64,000 nucleotides of DNA, from the NCBI RefSeq assembly GCF_045207655.1, contig NZ_CP108784.1, positions 1 to 64,000 on the forward strand, given 5' to 3'. Below are positions 63,285-64,000 of the stretch, one piece after another. Source of the DNA: Embleya sp045207655 (GTDB lineage Bacteria; Actinomycetota; Actinomycetes; Streptomycetales; Streptomycetaceae). A model generated the notes under the pieces. It ran no database searches. It was not told where the DNA came from and saw only the letters and a program-made list of their open reading frames with translations. The position numbers and the translations under genes are program-made. The number at the start of each line of letters is the position of its first letter. Position 1 is the stretch's first letter.

Positions 63285-63475
63285 AGACGACATCGGCGCC
63301 GTCCCTTACTCCGAAGTGCACGGTCTGGCGCGGCTCTCGAAGAGGTCCTGGAGGAACGGAAGTGCGGTCTCGCGCAGGCGCCGACGGGAGACGAGGGAGC
63401 CGAGTTCGAACAGCCGGCTGCCGAGCCGGTAGTACTCGCCGGTGCGCTCCAGGATCGAACTCGCCGGCCCGGACC
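63285..63475 (-). pseudogene. IclR-family regulator fragment
   Basis: ILERTGEYYRLGSRLFELGS, LVSRRRLRETALPFLQDLFE, then in another frame RQTVHFGVRDGADVVC match the wing and start of the effector domain of IclR regulators. Both ends are missing and the frame is broken. Confidence 0.6.
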
Positions 63476-63479
63476 CCTA

Positions 63480-64000
63480 CATCACCTGACACCTCCGCTC
63501 CGGGGGCGGCCCGTTCAGCCGGCCGCCGAAGGTGGGGGTGGGAGCGGCACCCGGCCGGGCGGATCATCCGCCCCCGCTCCCCCCACCAGGCGCAGTGCCG
63601 GCGCGTCGCGGTGGCGGCCGTGTCGTGGATGTCGAGGTCGGCCCGGCGTGTGAGGGCGCGTTGTTCGGCGGCGTTTTCCCGGGCGCGGTGCGCGTGGTGT
63701 TCGGCGTCGGGCACGGGTGTGCACGCCGAAGGATTCCGGAGGCCCTGTCCCTCGCTCGTTCGGCCGAGCGTCCGCCCCGGTCGGCACGCCTGCCCCCCGA
63801 GTGCGCCCACACGCCCTGCCACACCGGGCCCGGGTGCCCTCACAGTGGCTGGTGGTCGCCCTTTCGGCGCACCCTCGCGACACCGGGCGGCTCCCCGTGA
63901 TCCGTCCGATGTCGACGATCCCGCACGCTCGGAAACGAGGCGGGCATCGATGCGACTCTCCGGGTCGATAACCCCGGGAGGCGCTCCTCGAGGACTCGAC
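63480..64000. other. no supportable gene at window end
   Basis: High-GC shadow frames only; no motif, repeat or start signal that I can defend. Confidence 0.35.

Overview
The window is about 70% GC, with overlapping start and stop codons and GTG/TTG starts, which points to a Streptomyces-type actinomycete. The first 84 bases are three back-to-back perfect hairpins with 3-nt loops, the layout of a Streptomyces linear-replicon telomere. Behind them lies a gene-poor kilobase and then dense transposons and pieces of helicase-associated (HA) helicases. I read the window as an accessory arm, probably starting at or near the end of a linear chromosome or plasmid. No tRNA, rRNA, CRISPR array or biosynthetic cluster was seen.

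Layout. (1) 1-14 kb: telomere-like end, then three related transposition units, each built from a TniA-like DDE transposase, a TniB-like ATPase and a third protein I cannot name (unit 1 at 1.3-4.9 kb, complete; unit 2 at 8.6-10.9 kb, transposase lost, two ATPases; unit 3 at 11.4-14.1 kb, third gene broken). An intact IS110 and a broken HA-helicase sit between units 1 and 2. (2) 14.2-20.5 kb: accessory island with a thymidylate-synthase-like protein convergent with a protein of the 5-hmdU DNA kinase / aGPT-pyrophosphorylase type, a small regulator behind a 16-bp AT palindrome, and unknown proteins. (3) 20.5-34.8 kb: HA-helicase and a Tn7-like operon tniQ-tnsA-tnsB-tnsC, with tnsB interrupted by a 6-kb Tn554-like element of three tyrosine recombinases plus a small partner. 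Its right end (..ACA) at 34840 cuts an ornithine-cyclodeaminase-like gene. (4) 34.8-44.8 kb: metabolic block. A TetR regulator, a WrbA quinone reductase, an SDR, a nitronate monooxygenase, a muconolactone-isomerase-like protein, an NTF2-like protein and a DJ-1/PfpI protein share an 18-bp palindromic operator (TAGACGACCGGTCGTCTA type) in four promoter regions, suggesting one electrophile/quinone stress regulon. An IS21 element (5-bp target duplication) lies inside it. (5) 45-46.6 kb: Doc/Fic-like toxin with a frameshifted antitoxin, and a helicase fragment. (6) 46.8-50.2 kb: secreted beta-propeller/RTX protein and a beta-trefoil protein. (7) 50.3-55.6 kb: IS4, IS1182, IS5 and a dead IS110 packed end to end, mostly meeting at CTAG. 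(8) 55.6-61.3 kb: two divergent secreted endonuclease/exonuclease/phosphatase-family proteins, one with FG-GAP repeats and one with ricin-type lectin repeats. (9) 61.3-64 kb: gene fragments (RsbW-like, TniB-like, resolvase, IclR).

The strongest candidates for something new are the telomere-like end, the third-protein transposon family, the putative thymine-modification gene pair, the conserved non-coding segment shared by the two IS110 copies (candidate bridge RNA), and the dispersed Tn7-like right-end motif. Family assignments are from recognised motifs only; no database search was run.
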